A DNA stretch of 64,000 nucleotides from DASUPK01 sp963774305 (GCA_963774305.1 CAVZEM010000011.1:62001-126000); one strand, 5' to 3'; shown: positions 1 through 8,704, numbered from the stretch's first letter. The notes: a model not told the origin generated them from the letters alone. Translations and numbers: made by a program.

Positions 1-1
1 C

Positions 2-562
2 CGGACCCCCGCCGATCTCGCCGGCAAGACGATCGGCGTCACCGGCGTGCCGTCCGACGACGCGGTCCTCGACACCGTTCTGCGCTCCGGCAGTGTCGAC
101 CCCTCCTCGGTGCACCGGGTGACGATCGGCTTCAACGCGGTCGCCGACCTCGCGGCGGGGAAGGTCGATGCTGCAACAGCGTTCTGGAACGCCGAGGGGG
201 TCGAGCTGCAGCAGAAGGGCATCCCCATCCGAGAGTTCCGGGTGGATCGGTTCGGCGCGCCGCGATACCCCGAGCTCCTGCTGGTCGCCAAGTCCGGCAA
301 CCAGGAACTTGGACGCCGGGTTCTTGCCGGACTCAGGCGCGGTTATGACGTCCTGCGGCGACGACCGCAGAAGGCCCTGGAAGATCTCCTCTCGCGGGTC
401 CCGGGCCTCGACCGCTCCGCGCAGATGGCCGAGCTCGATGCACTCACCTCGAGCCACGCGCTCTCGGTGGGCAATGCACTCGCCACACCGGCGCTCCAAC
501 CGGGAGCAATCGAGCGTTGGCACGCCTGGGCGGTCCGGGCGGGCCTGCTCGACCAAGGCTAG
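2..562 (+). CDS. ABC transporter substrate-binding protein, NMT1/THI5-like (5' end missing)
   Basis: C-terminal two thirds of a periplasmic-binding-protein-like solute receptor of the NMT1/THI5 (SsuA-like) fold, which normally presents a small organic ligand to an ABC importer. The reading frame is open to the window edge. The GKTIGVTGVPSDD segment is the usual start of the second lobe in this family, and FNAVADLAAGKVDAATAFWN is the usual ligand-cleft segment. The signal peptide and first lobe lie outside the window, so the ligand cannot be judged. The stop codon shares a CTAG with the convergent gene. Confidence 0.75.
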   Translation, partial: RTPADLAGKTIGVTGVPSDDAVLDTVLRSGSVDPSSVHRVTIGFNAVADLAAGKVDAATAFWNAEGVELQQKGIPIREFRVDRFGAPRYPELLLVAKSGNQELGRRVLAGLRRGYDVLRRRPQKALEDLLSRVPGLDRSAQMAELDALTSSHALSVGNALATPALQPGAIERWHAWAVRAGLLDQG

Positions 563-876
563 GACAGGGTCCGCTCGACCAGCTCCGGCAGCTCCCTGAC
601 CATTCGGCTCCGCGGCACCGCGATGGCGAGGCCCGCCTCGTCGGCTCGGGCCTTCGTGTCGACGTCGGTGTGCTGGTAGAAGCCGATCACCGGGACGCCC
701 AGGTCCACGAGCTGCTCAGGAGGCACCGCGTCCAGGTCCGCGACGACGAGGTCTATTCCGTCGAGCTCATCGGGCAGCGAGCTGTCCTGCTCCACCTCGT
801 GGCCGCTCGCCTCCAGCGAGGTGCGCACCCGGCTGGCGAGCATCAGATCCTGCACAAGGGCGGCGATCCGAGCCAT
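559..876 (-). CDS. Degenerate response-regulator receiver-like protein
   Basis: A 105-residue protein with the alternating beta/alpha pattern of a stand-alone CheY-like receiver: IAALVQDLMLASRVRTSL at the N-terminus, then DLVVADLDA, where the phospho-acceptor Asp would sit, then VPVIGFYQH. The conserved Lys of active receivers is not obvious (VPRSRM occurs at that place), so phosphorylation is doubtful. It diverges from the GGDEF-EAL gene about 100 bp away, which hints at shared signalling, but this is inference. Fold assignment is by pattern only. Confidence 0.5.
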   Translation of the reverse strand: MARIAALVQDLMLASRVRTSLEASGHEVEQDSSLPDELDGIDLVVADLDAVPPEQLVDLGVPVIGFYQHTDVDTKARADEAGLAIAVPRSRMVRELPELVERTLS

Positions 877-964
877 CGATTCAGGTGTGGAGAGGTCCTG
901 GAGTCATACGTCCACGCAGGCAATTTGACCAAAAATCAGGGATATAGCTCTGGACGTGCGTTCC

Positions 965-970
965 GATACT
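965..970 (+). promoter_or_regulatory. -10 box of a leaderless promoter for the GGDEF-EAL gene
   Basis: GATACT lies 7 nt before the GTG start with no Shine-Dalgarno between. Transcription would begin at or next to the start codon. Confidence 0.5.
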
Positions 971-977
971 TGCGGCC

Positions 978-2969
978 GTGGGGCGATTCGCCCATCCCCG
1001 GAGTTCCCATCGACGGGTGGTGCCTTCGGCTGCCATCGGCTTCTCCCTGCTCTGGGGCGCGATCTTCGGGCTGGCGATCGCCAGGGGAGATGGCGGCCTC
1101 GCGGCCTTCAGCGTCGTCGGGATGGTGCTCACGCTCGTGCTCACCGGGCTGCTCCACCGCCAGCAGGCCGAGCTCCGTGACCTCGCCGAGACCGACACGC
1201 TCACCGGCCTGATCAACCACCGCGGGTTCCAGCAGACGCTTCGGCGCGAGCTGCTCACGGCGGCTGAGAGGGGTGCGTCGGTTGCGGTTGTCGCCCTCGA
1301 CCTCGACGATTTCAAGGCAATCAACGAACGGCACGGCCATCCCTTCGGGGACGGCGTCCTCGAGGGAGTGGCCGCCCAATTGCGCAAGTCGGTCCGGCGC
1401 GGCGACATCGCCGCGCGAACCGGCGGCGAGGAATTCGCCCTGATCCTGCCCGGAACCGGGGCTGAGGTCGCTCAGGAGATCGCCGAGCGCGTGCGGACGG
1501 CCGTCGCCCGGCTCTCACCCGCCGGATCCGAGCTGAGCTGCTCGGCCGGCGTGTCCGTCTACCCGGTCGACGCCGACAACGCGGGCTCGCTGCTCCAGCT
1601 CGCCGAGGGAGCGCTCTACTGGGCGAAGCGGTCGGGCAAGTCGAGGACGCGGCGCTTCGACCCGGATCACGTTCGTCTCAGCGGCGACGCACCGCAGCGC
1701 TCTGAGATCGAGCGCATCCTCCAGGAGCGCGCCATCGAGCCCCTCTACCAGCCGGTCGCCTCGCTCACCACGGGGCGTCTGGTCGGATACGAGGCGCTGG
1801 CCCGCTTCCCGGATGCTCCCGATCGGCCGCCTTCCACCTGGTTCGCCCAGGCCAACGCCTGTGGCCTCGGGCCCGAGCTCGAGGCGGCCGCGATCCGTGC
1901 GGCGCTCGAGCCGGTCGGCCGCCCGCCGGGGACTCACCTCGCCGTCAACGTCAGTCCCTCGGCACTCTCAACGGACGCGGTCAAGAGCATCCTGCCGGAC
2001 GACCTTTCCGAGGTGGTCATCGAGCTCACCGAGCACGAGGTCTACGTCGGCGACAGCCTGCTCGCCAACTCCCTCGCGCAGCTCCGCGAGCGCGGCGCGC
2101 GGATCGCGATCGACGACGCGGGCGCCGGCTACGCCGGGCTCAAGCAGGTGATGTGGGTGCGCCCGGACATCGTCAAGCTCGACCTCGATTTGACGCGCGC
2201 GATCCATTCGGATCCAGTGCGGATGGCGCTGGTCGAATCGCTGGTTCGCTTCGCCCGCAGGGTCGGCGCGACCGTCTGCGCCGAGGGCATCGAGAACCAC
2301 GATGACATCGAGGTGCTCGCCAACCTCGACGTTCCCTGCGGGCAGGGCTATGCGATCGGGCGTCCCGCTCCCCCGTGGAGCCGGGTCGCTCCTCCCGCCG
2401 CCGAGACCTGCCGCAACGCCCTCGCCCAGGCTCTCATCTCGACGCCCGGTGGCGACACGCCCACGATCTCGGCGGGCGACCGCCGCCTCGAGCACCTGAG
2501 CGCGCGCCTCGCGAACGCCCGGTCGCGAGCGGATCTCAACAGCGCTCTCGACCTGATCGCCGGGGAACTGCACGCCGACAAGGTCGCCCTCTCGCAGTGG
2601 CATCCCGACATGGGCGTGGTGGAAACGCTTGTCGAGAGCGGCGAGCAGCCGGAGGAGGAGTTCTTCTCGGTCGAGGAGTACCCCACCACGGGCCGAGTCC
2701 TCGAGCGGCAGGAGTCGGCGCAGGTGCTGGTGGGCGACCCGCGGGCCGACCGCCACGAGGTCGAGCTGATGTTCTCGCTCGGCTACCGGACGATGCTGAT
2801 GGTCCCGGTGATCCACCACGGCGACAGCCTGGGCATCGTCGAGGCGATGTGCCACGAGGAACGCCCCTGGACGCGGACCGAGATGAATCGCGCCCGGATC
2901 ATCGCCAACCAGCTGGCCTCGGTCATCCAGACGTTCTTCCGGGTCCCCGACCCGGAGCGCTTCATCTAG
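978..2969 (+). CDS. Diguanylate cyclase/phosphodiesterase, TM-GGDEF-EAL-GAF
   Basis: Predicted membrane-anchored cyclic-di-GMP enzyme of 663 residues. Two hydrophobic segments lie near residues 17-35 and 41-58. The GGDEF domain (about 65-225) has an intact GGEEF site at 149-153 and an RxxD inhibitory site (RRGD) five residues before it. The EAL domain (about 245-465) keeps EAL at 272-274, ELTEHE, a DDAGAGYAGL loop in place of the usual DDFGTGYSSL, PDIVKLD and AEGIEN, so both activities could be retained. A GAF-like sensor follows at about 495-655; most relatives place the sensor before the GGDEF. The GTG start is supported by the -10 box 7 nt upstream. Confidence 0.88.
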   Translation: MGRFAHPRSSHRRVVPSAAIGFSLLWGAIFGLAIARGDGGLAAFSVVGMVLTLVLTGLLHRQQAELRDLAETDTLTGLINHRGFQQTLRRELLTAAERGASVAVVALDLDDFKAINERHGHPFGDGVLEGVAAQLRKSVRRGDIAARTGGEEFALILPGTGAEVAQEIAERVRTAVARLSPAGSELSCSAGVSVYPVDADNAGSLLQLAEGALYWAKRSGKSRTRRFDPDHVRLSGDAPQRSEIERILQERAIEPLYQPVASLTTGRLVGYEALARFPDAPDRPPSTWFAQANACGLGPELEAAAIRAALEPVGRPPGTHLAVNVSPSALSTDAVKSILPDDLSEVVIELTEHEVYVGDSLLANSLAQLRERGARIAIDDAGAGYAGLKQVMWVRPDIVKLDLDLTRAIHSDPVRMALVESLVRFARRVGATVCAEGIENHDDIEVLANLDVPCGQGYAIGRPAPPWSRVAPPAAETCRNALAQALISTPGGDTPTISAGDRRLEHLSARLANARSRADLNSALDLIAGELHADKVALSQWHPDMGVVETLVESGEQPEEEFFSVEEYPTTGRVLERQESAQVLVGDPRADRHEVELMFSLGYRTMLMVPVIHHGDSLGIVEAMCHEERPWTRTEMNRARIIANQLASVIQTFFRVPDPERFI

Positions 2970-3328
2970 AGGCTTCGCCGGCGGCGGAAGTCGCGCCGCA
3001 CGCTCTCCGGCCGGCCCCACATCTGCACGACCTCGGCGCGGCCCTCCTGTGCGTCGCGCACCCGGAACTCACCCGTGATCCCCTCGCGGTCCAGCTTGGT
3101 CAGCGCCCCCCGGACGGTCTCGGCCGCGGCAGCATGTCCGAACCGGTGGGCGACGTTGATCCGCCAGTGCCAGTCGGCGCGGGAGTACGGCTGCGCATTG
3201 ACCAGGGAGAGGATCACCGCCGCGTCGACGTAGCGCGTCTCGTCGGCAATACGCAGGTCGAGCTCGAGGTCGGTCCAGTCGCCCGGCAGGGTCTCGACGA
3301 CCGCCTCGAAGTCCTGTGCCAGCGCCAT
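2966..3328 (-). CDS. Conserved hypothetical protein (120 aa)
   Basis: Family not recognised. The protein is soluble, without signal peptide or membrane segment. It has an acidic N-terminal half (DLELDLRIADETRYVDAAV), a Trp/His-rich centre (ADWHWRINVAHRFGHAAA) and a basic tail (RRDFRRRRS). Codon use is typical of its neighbours, the start has a TAGGCT box 7 nt upstream, and the stop shares CTAG with the convergent GGDEF-EAL gene. These points support a real gene; no function can be given. Confidence 0.7.
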   Translation of the reverse strand: MALAQDFEAVVETLPGDWTDLELDLRIADETRYVDAAVILSLVNAQPYSRADWHWRINVAHRFGHAAAAETVRGALTKLDREGITGEFRVRDAQEGRAEVVQMWGRPESVRRDFRRRRSL

Positions 3329-3335
3329 GGGCCGA

Positions 3336-3341
3336 AGCCTA
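3336..3341 (-). promoter_or_regulatory. -10 box of a leaderless promoter for the 120-aa protein gene
   Basis: TAGGCT on the minus strand, exactly 7 nt before the ATG. The same hexamer and spacing occur before the universal stress protein gene at 39607. Confidence 0.55.
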
Positions 3342-3402
3342 GCTCGCGTCCGCCACGGGAGCCGGGGCGCGAGGAGACCTCGATGCCCGTCCGCCTCGCC
3401 AT

Positions 3403-4803
3403 CTAGCCGATGAACACCTGCTCCAGCAGGAAGACATTGAGGGCGATGATCAGGCCGGAGAGAACCGAGGCGACGGCGGTGAGCCAGCCCGGGCTGGCGA
3501 GAGACCCCATCAGGTCTCGCCGCCGGGTGAGCATGACCAGCGGGACGAGCGCGAACGGAATGCCGAAGCTCAGCACGACCTGGCTGCCGACGAGCGCATC
3601 GGTCGGGTCGAGGCCCACCGCCAGCACGATCAGCGCAGGCGTGAGCGTGATCGCCCGGCGTACGAAGATCGGGATCCGCCGGCGGATGAACCCCTGCATC
3701 ACGACCTGGCCGGACATCGTCCCCACTGATGACGAGGCGTAGCCGGACGCCAGCAGGGCGATGCCGAAGATCGTCGCTGCGCTGGGAGAGACGACCTGTT
3801 TGAGGCCGTCATAGGCGCCATCGATGCTGTCGATCCCGACCAGGCCGCTGCCGTGGAAGAGGGCGGCGGCCATGATCATCATCGAGAGGTTCACGGCACC
3901 CGCGAGCGCCATCGCGATGACGACGTCGATGCGCTCGAAGCGAAGGATCTGGCGCTTCTCCCGCTCGTCCCGCCCCACGATCCGCCGCTGCGTCAGGGCG
4001 GAGTGCAGGTAGATGACGTGCGGCATGACCGTCGCGCCGATGATGCCGGTCGCGAGCAACACGCTCTCAGTGCCCGCGAAGCCCGGCACGAAGAGATGCT
4101 TGGCGACCTGGCTCCCGTCCGGATTGGATTCGAAGATCTCGAAGGCGAAGGCCGCCACGACGACGCCGACCATGCCCACGATCACCGCCTCGAGCCGGCG
4201 AAACCCCTTCTGCTGAAGGCCGAGGATGGCGAAGGCGCCGGCACCTGCGAGCAGGCCCGCCGGGAACAGCGGGATCCCGAAGAGCAGATTCAGTCCCAGG
4301 GCAGCGCCGACGACCTCGGCGATGTCGCAGGCGGCGGCCACGATCTCCGCCTGGATCCAGAGGCCGATCGAGGTTCGCCGGGAGAACGAGTCCCGGCAGG
4401 CCTCGGCCAGGTTCCTGCCGGTCGCGATTCCGAGCTTGGCCGACTGCGTCTGCACCACCATCGCGATCAGGTTCGCCCCGAGCACGACCCAGAGGAGCAG
4501 GTAGCCGAACTTGGCGCCACCGGCGATATTGGTGGCGAAGTTGCCCGGATCGATATAGGCGACCGCCGCGATGAAGGCCGGCCCGAGGAAGGGCCAGATC
4601 CGAGGCAGGCCTCGTGTGTGCCCGTCCAGGGATCGCCGGGCCGCCCGCGCGACGGCCGCCTCTCCGGGCAGTACGTCCTCGGGCAGCACGTCGCCCCCGC
4701 CACCGAGGCTGTCCCCGGGCTCCGGCGGCGCCGAGAGCTCACCGGGGAGCGGATCGACGAGGCCGACGTCCTCCTCCCCCACCCTCAAGTCCTGCTCGCT
4801 CAT
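3403..4803 (-). CDS. mntH: Nramp-family divalent metal (Mn2+/Fe2+) transporter
   Basis: Proton-coupled importer of Mn2+ and related metals in the cytoplasmic membrane, 466 residues with about 11 hydrophobic segments. The Nramp metal-site motif DPGN is at residues 85-88 in the first membrane helix and the partner motif VMPHVIYLHSAL marks helix 6. The N-terminal 65 residues are a polar, Gly/Pro/acid-rich extension, longer than in most MntH. Its ATG overlaps the stop of the upstream DtxR-type regulator by 4 nt (ATGA), so the two are a translationally coupled operon, and repression by manganese is the obvious expectation. Confidence 0.95.
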   Translation of the reverse strand: MSEQDLRVGEEDVGLVDPLPGELSAPPEPGDSLGGGGDVLPEDVLPGEAAVARAARRSLDGHTRGLPRIWPFLGPAFIAAVAYIDPGNFATNIAGGAKFGYLLLWVVLGANLIAMVVQTQSAKLGIATGRNLAEACRDSFSRRTSIGLWIQAEIVAAACDIAEVVGAALGLNLLFGIPLFPAGLLAGAGAFAILGLQQKGFRRLEAVIVGMVGVVVAAFAFEIFESNPDGSQVAKHLFVPGFAGTESVLLATGIIGATVMPHVIYLHSALTQRRIVGRDEREKRQILRFERIDVVIAMALAGAVNLSMMIMAAALFHGSGLVGIDSIDGAYDGLKQVVSPSAATIFGIALLASGYASSSVGTMSGQVVMQGFIRRRIPIFVRRAITLTPALIVLAVGLDPTDALVGSQVVLSFGIPFALVPLVMLTRRRDLMGSLASPGWLTAVASVLSGLIIALNVFLLEQVFIG

Positions 4804-5507
4804 CTACCCGCCGAGGATTGACGGCGGACTCTCATGCTCTCGGCCAGCTCAGCGCCGAGCGGGTGCGTGCGGTCGCCGATCTCGACGATCAGCGGGCCGC
4901 CGAACGGCTCGCGGCTCTTCACCACAAGGCTCTCGCCCGGGTGGATCGAGCGCTCGGCGAGGTAGCGCAGCATCGAGGCGTCGCTGTCCGAGACGCGGGT
5001 GAAGACCCCCTCCTCGCCCGGGTCCAGCTCGGTGAGCGAAACGGAGTCGTCGTCGCTGACCGCGAGGTCTCGGTCCGGGATCGGGTCGCCGTGCGGGTCG
5101 AGCACCGGCTCACCGAGCTTCGTCGCGATCAGCTCCTCGAGCTCCTCAGAGATGTGATGCTCGAGGACCTCCGCCTCCTCGTGCACCCGGTCCCACGGCA
5201 TGCCGAGCACCTCGGAGAGGAAGAGCTCGATCAGCCGGTGGTGCCGAATCACCTCGAGCGCGATGCGCTCGCCCTCTGGCGTCAGGCGGGCGCCGCGATA
5301 GGGCGCGTACTCGACGACTCCCTCATCGGCCAGCCGCCGCAGCATTCCCGAGGCCGACGCCGGGGTGACACCGAGCCTCTGCGCGACGGCGGTCGTCCCG
5401 ACGCCCTCGGGCTCGCGCGCCTGCAGCTCGTAGAGCGCCTTGGCGTAGTTCTCGGCGCCCTCGTTGGTACGGCGCTTCGGGTGCGCGTTGTGGGCCTGGA
5501 CCGGCAT
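4800..5507 (-). CDS. DtxR/MntR-family metal-dependent transcriptional repressor
   Basis: Metal-sensing repressor of about 235 residues. An N-terminal winged helix (about 15-75, with ALYELQAREPEGVGTTAVAQ and SASGMLRRLADEGVV) is followed by a dimerisation/metal domain with the His/Glu pattern of the family (VIRHHRLIELFL, VHEEAEVLEHHISEELEEL) and a C-terminal FeoA/SH3-like domain (about 160-230), i.e. the three-domain DtxR layout. An ATG 14 codons further upstream would place the candidate operator inside the gene, so the ATG at 5507 (MPVQAHNAH) is preferred. It is coupled to mntH, which makes manganese the likely signal. Confidence 0.9.
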   Translation of the reverse strand: MPVQAHNAHPKRRTNEGAENYAKALYELQAREPEGVGTTAVAQRLGVTPASASGMLRRLADEGVVEYAPYRGARLTPEGERIALEVIRHHRLIELFLSEVLGMPWDRVHEEAEVLEHHISEELEELIATKLGEPVLDPHGDPIPDRDLAVSDDDSVSLTELDPGEEGVFTRVSDSDASMLRYLAERSIHPGESLVVKSREPFGGPLIVEIGDRTHPLGAELAESMRVRRQSSAGR

Positions 5508-5534
5508 CCGCGGTATTGAAGCACAACCGAACTC

Positions 5535-5558
5535 AGAAGTTCGGGCCAACTAACTTCT
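5535..5558. promoter_or_regulatory. Candidate operator of the DtxR/MntR-type repressor
   Basis: Perfect 7-bp inverted repeat AGAAGTT-N10-AACTTCT, with a second inner dyad AGTT-N6-AACT. It lies 28 bp upstream of the repressor start and about 55 bp upstream of the divergent ygfZ-like gene. Autoregulation of the mntR-mntH operon is the simplest reading. Confidence 0.55.
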
Positions 5559-5599
5559 TCTTTGTCCATCCACTCCGAAAGCCGGTCGAGGCCGCGACC

Positions 5600-5605
5600 T
5601 ACAAT
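5600..5605 (+). promoter_or_regulatory. -10 box of a leaderless promoter for the YgfZ-like gene
   Basis: TACAAT, close to the sigma-70-type consensus, 6 nt before the GTG start. It makes starts further upstream in the same frame unlikely. Confidence 0.55.
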
Positions 5606-5611
5606 CGGGTC

Positions 5612-6571
5612 GTGGCCGAGACCGCGACCCAGGTCGAGCTCGACGGGCAGTACCGCGCCCTGCGCGAGGAGGCGGGGTTCCTGAAGAGGGGCCGCGCGGC
5701 CCTCACCGTCAGGGGCGCCGACGCCGCCGAGTACCTGCAGGGCCAGCTGACCAACGACATCGAAGCGCTCGAACCGGAGGAGGGCTGCTACGCGGCGCTC
5801 CTCGACCGCAAGGGTCACCTGTCCTCCGACATGCGGGTGCTCCGACTCGAGAATGGCGAGCTGTGGCTCGACCTCGAGCCGGACGCGGCCGAGGCTGTTC
5901 TGAAGCACCTCCGCACCTACAGCATCGGCAGGGAGGTCGAGATCGAGGACGTCACCGATCGCTGGACCGTCATCTCGCTGATCGGCCCTCGCTCCGGCGA
6001 GCTCTCGGGATTCGAGGGCCTTGGGCCCGAGCACGCCCAGCGCTTCCGGCAGTGGGACGGCGCCGATGTGCTCGGAGTCGCGACCGACGTCGGCATCGAC
6101 CTGATCATCAAGGACGAGGACGCCGCGGCCATCCAGGCGGCGCTGGGCGCGGCGGGGGCCGTGCAGGTGAGCGGCGAGGCCGCCGAGATCGTCCGCGTCG
6201 AATCCGGCAGGCCACGGCTCGGGCTCGAGATGAGCTCGGAGCACATGCCCGCCGAGGCCGGCATCGTCCAACGTGCCGTGAACTTCGAGAAGGGCTGCTA
6301 CATCGGCCAGGAGCCGGTGGCGCGCCTGCACTACCGCGGCAAGCCGAACCGGACCCTGCGAGGGCTTCGCCTCAGCGGCCCCGCCGCGCACGGCGATCCG
6401 CTCCTCCTCGGCGACCGGGAGGTGGGCACGATCGGAACCGCGTGCCTCTCCCCCGCCCACGGCCCGATCGCGCTCGCGATCGTCCGGCGTGAGGCCGGCA
6501 CCGGCGAGAAGGTCGCCGTGGCTGACGGCTCGACCACCGCCGAGGTGGTCGAGCTCCCCTTCACCGCCTGA
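5612..6571 (+). CDS. ygfZ: YgfZ/GcvT-fold folate-binding protein
   Basis: Tetrahydrofolate-binding relative of the glycine-cleavage T protein. YgfZ-type members support Fe-S cluster assembly or repair rather than aminomethyl transfer. The diagnostic KGCYIGQE motif is at about residues 228-235, inside FEKGCYIGQEPVARLHYRGK, and the N-terminal YLQGQLTNDIEALEPEEGCY also matches the family. The length (319 aa) is normal. The GTG start follows a TACAAT box and has no Shine-Dalgarno. The many Fe-S enzymes nearby (ferredoxin oxidoreductase, hydrogenase) fit a repair role, but that link is inference. Confidence 0.88.
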   Translation: MAETATQVELDGQYRALREEAGFLKRGRAALTVRGADAAEYLQGQLTNDIEALEPEEGCYAALLDRKGHLSSDMRVLRLENGELWLDLEPDAAEAVLKHLRTYSIGREVEIEDVTDRWTVISLIGPRSGELSGFEGLGPEHAQRFRQWDGADVLGVATDVGIDLIIKDEDAAAIQAALGAAGAVQVSGEAAEIVRVESGRPRLGLEMSSEHMPAEAGIVQRAVNFEKGCYIGQEPVARLHYRGKPNRTLRGLRLSGPAAHGDPLLLGDREVGTIGTACLSPAHGPIALAIVRREAGTGEKVAVADGSTTAEVVELPFTA

Positions 6572-6616
6572 CCACTGAAGCGGCCTGTCCCCCGGTTCGG
6601 CTAGATTCCTCGGCGC

Positions 6617-7054
6617 ATGCTGCGGAGGAGGGGCAGAGCGGTGCTTCTGCCGGATTATCCGGCGGCGGTTCTTGTGGCCGCCGTTCTTGTCAGCGCGCTC
6701 GTCGTCGCCGGTTGTGGCCGCAACGACTTCAACAACGACCCGCGGCCGCCCATCCCAGCGGAGGTGAGCGTGAAGATCGCGCCCCACGGGGTCGTCGTCT
6801 CACCCAAGGAGTTCGGCGCCGGCTTGGTCAACTTCACCGTGGCCAACCTCGCGAACGAGCCGGGCAGCCTGGCAATCCACGGACCCGTCACCGCCGACAG
6901 CGACCAGATCGCGCCCGGCGACGCCGAAACGGTCAAGGTCCAGATGAAGAGCGGCAGCTACGAGGCGAGCGTCGACGGAATCGCGGGGCGGCCCTTCAGC
7001 TTCACCGTCGGGCCTGAGCGCCCCTCCGGCCAGAACGACCTGCTGCTGCCCTAA
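6617..7054 (+). CDS. Putative lipoprotein, cupredoxin-like
   Basis: Exported lipoprotein of 145 residues. A hydrophobic signal segment (about 15-33) ends in the lipobox VVAGC, giving lipidation at Cys34. The mature part is all-beta in character (VSVKIAPHGVVVSPKEFG, LVNFTVANLANEPGSLAIHGP, GSYEASVDGIAGRPFSFTVG) and resembles a plastocyanin/cupredoxin-like sandwich, but a clear Cys/Met copper ligand set is missing, so metal binding is not supported. A TAGATT box lies 9 nt before the ATG. Confidence 0.7.
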   Translation: MLRRRGRAVLLPDYPAAVLVAAVLVSALVVAGCGRNDFNNDPRPPIPAEVSVKIAPHGVVVSPKEFGAGLVNFTVANLANEPGSLAIHGPVTADSDQIAPGDAETVKVQMKSGSYEASVDGIAGRPFSFTVGPERPSGQNDLLLP

Positions 7055-7287
7055 CCGGCCCTGTCGCCGCGCGTCTCTCCCACCAGCCGGGGCAACACGG
7101 TGGTGAGCATCAGCTCCAGCCTCGAGTAGCCGGCGGCGTGCCGGTCGGATCCAAGCGTCATAGCGACGCGATCCAAATCGATTCGATGTAGGCCGGTGCC
7201 GCCAGCCCCCTCTGGTGGCCGCCCCCTGTTCTCGGACGCTTCCATATTCGCTCTTGTACCCAATTCGTCCCGTAGGGGCCGCTTCAT
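7051..7287 (-). CDS. Doubtful small ORF or gene remnant (78 aa)
   Basis: An open frame whose stop overlaps that of the lipoprotein gene (CTAA) and which has a TAGGCT hexamer 9 nt before its ATG, the layout of real genes in this window. The first half uses codons rare here (CTA, TTG, ACA, AGA), while the last third (SDRHAAGYSRLELMLTTVLP) has normal usage. I do not recognise a family. It could be a small gene, a remnant, or chance. Confidence 0.3.
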   Translation of the reverse strand: MKRPLRDELGTRANMEASENRGRPPEGAGGTGLHRIDLDRVAMTLGSDRHAAGYSRLELMLTTVLPRLVGETRGDRAG

Positions 7288-7330
7288 GACCGTTTGAGCC
7301 TATTCGTGGACGCAATACCCGGGACGTCCA

Positions 7331-8605
7331 TCAGGCCACACCGTCCAGAGCGTCCGCGATGAGGCCGTCGGCACGCGCCAATGCCGCCTTGGCACCTTCC
7401 TCCATGACGCCCAGCGCGGACTCGATGCTGTCGGCGTTCTTGCGCATGCCGGTGAGTGCCTGGCGTGCGGTCTTCAGCGATTCGAGCGCGCGGCGCGTCT
7501 CGTCGATCGCCTCCTTCATCGCCGGGGCATCGAGCGAGAGCTCGTCTCGCCTCGCGGCGAGTGCCCGCGCACGAGCCAGGCAGTAGGCGGTCTCGAGCAC
7601 GTACGGCTCCGGATCGTCGCGGTCGACGGCGACGATCAGCTTGTTGCCCTCGTACTCGACCAGGCTCTGGGTCTTGGCCGGGACGTTCTCCTCGCTGGCC
7701 ACGACGAGAACGGCGTAGTCGGCGCCGCGGTCGTCGAGCGATCCATTCAGGACCTCCCATGCCTTCGGGCGGGTGAGCTGGCTGTCCTTCGGATCGAAGG
7801 CGATCTTCGCGAGCGCGGGGCCCCCGCCGGCGCCGATTTCGACGACCGTATCCCCCTTCTTGCCCCGCGTCTCTCCCGCCTGGTCGCCCACGTGGTGGGC
7901 AACGTCACCGCGGGCGGTGGCGATGCCGTCGATCACGTCGTGGATCCTGCCCTCGAAGTCTCTGCCCTTGGCGGTCCCCCGGGCCTGTTCGATCTCGATC
8001 TCCTCCTTCGCGCTCAACCGCTCTCGCAGGGCGGTCACCTCGGCGGTCAGCGCCTCCAGGCGCTTCCGGTCCTCGGCGCGCTCCAGATGCTGGGCCTCCT
8101 GTGAGCCCTTCACGGCCCGCACGACGCCCTCCTTGAAGTCGGCCAGTGGGTTCGCGCCGTCTTGGGCGGAGAACTGGCGAGCCAGCTGGCCGCGCTGATG
8201 CTCCATGGCGGCGGTCAGGAGCTCCCGGATCTGCTGCTGCACGGAACCGCTCCGCTCCTTGTCGAAGCTGCTGGCAAGGCGCTCGACGAACTCCTCCTGG
8301 CCCTCCTCGATCACGCTTCCCAGGCGCTGGGCGAGCGGTGCGAGCTGACGCTCGAGCTCCGCCTTGACGTAGTCGACGTTCGCGGCGGTCCCTTCGCTCT
8401 CGATCACCCGCGCACCGATCTCGATCGCGCGAGTCACGGTCTCAGCCGGCTGGTGACCCTCGCCGACCTGCTCCTGGACCACACGGGCTGCGCCGGCGTC
8501 GTTCACCTCGAGGCGCTCGATCACGAGACGGTCGCCGATGGCGCGTACTGCGCCGTCGGAGGCGTCCGGTTCGAGTGGGAGCTGTGGCTTCTCTGATGCT
8601 TCCAT
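7331..8605 (-). CDS. Coiled-coil protein with a restriction-nuclease-like centre
   Basis: About 424 residues, mostly charged alpha helix and coiled coil (about 40-215 and 350-424). The centre, from KGRDFEGRIHDVIDGIA through GDTVVEIGAGG to KIAFDPKDSQL and YAVLVVASEENVPA, has the order expected of a PD-(D/E)xK-like fold as in RmuC/DUF2130-type proteins (Asp of GDTVVEI, then Asp and Lys of DPKDS). No signal peptide is present. The start is ambiguous: ATG at 8605 (MEASEKP) is favoured because TACGTT lies 10 nt upstream; ATG at 8614 is possible. Function is unknown; DNA repair or chromosome handling is a guess from the fold. Confidence 0.6.
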   Translation of the reverse strand: MEASEKPQLPLEPDASDGAVRAIGDRLVIERLEVNDAGAARVVQEQVGEGHQPAETVTRAIEIGARVIESEGTAANVDYVKAELERQLAPLAQRLGSVIEEGQEEFVERLASSFDKERSGSVQQQIRELLTAAMEHQRGQLARQFSAQDGANPLADFKEGVVRAVKGSQEAQHLERAEDRKRLEALTAEVTALRERLSAKEEIEIEQARGTAKGRDFEGRIHDVIDGIATARGDVAHHVGDQAGETRGKKGDTVVEIGAGGGPALAKIAFDPKDSQLTRPKAWEVLNGSLDDRGADYAVLVVASEENVPAKTQSLVEYEGNKLIVAVDRDDPEPYVLETAYCLARARALAARRDELSLDAPAMKEAIDETRRALESLKTARQALTGMRKNADSIESALGVMEEGAKAALARADGLIADALDGVA

Positions 8606-8704
8606 CGGACTCATCAACGTAGTCGCGGTTTCGGACGGGAACCTGACGTGGCGGCGTTGAATACGATCCACGCGACAACGACCGAAACGAACGCGGGAGT
8701 CACA

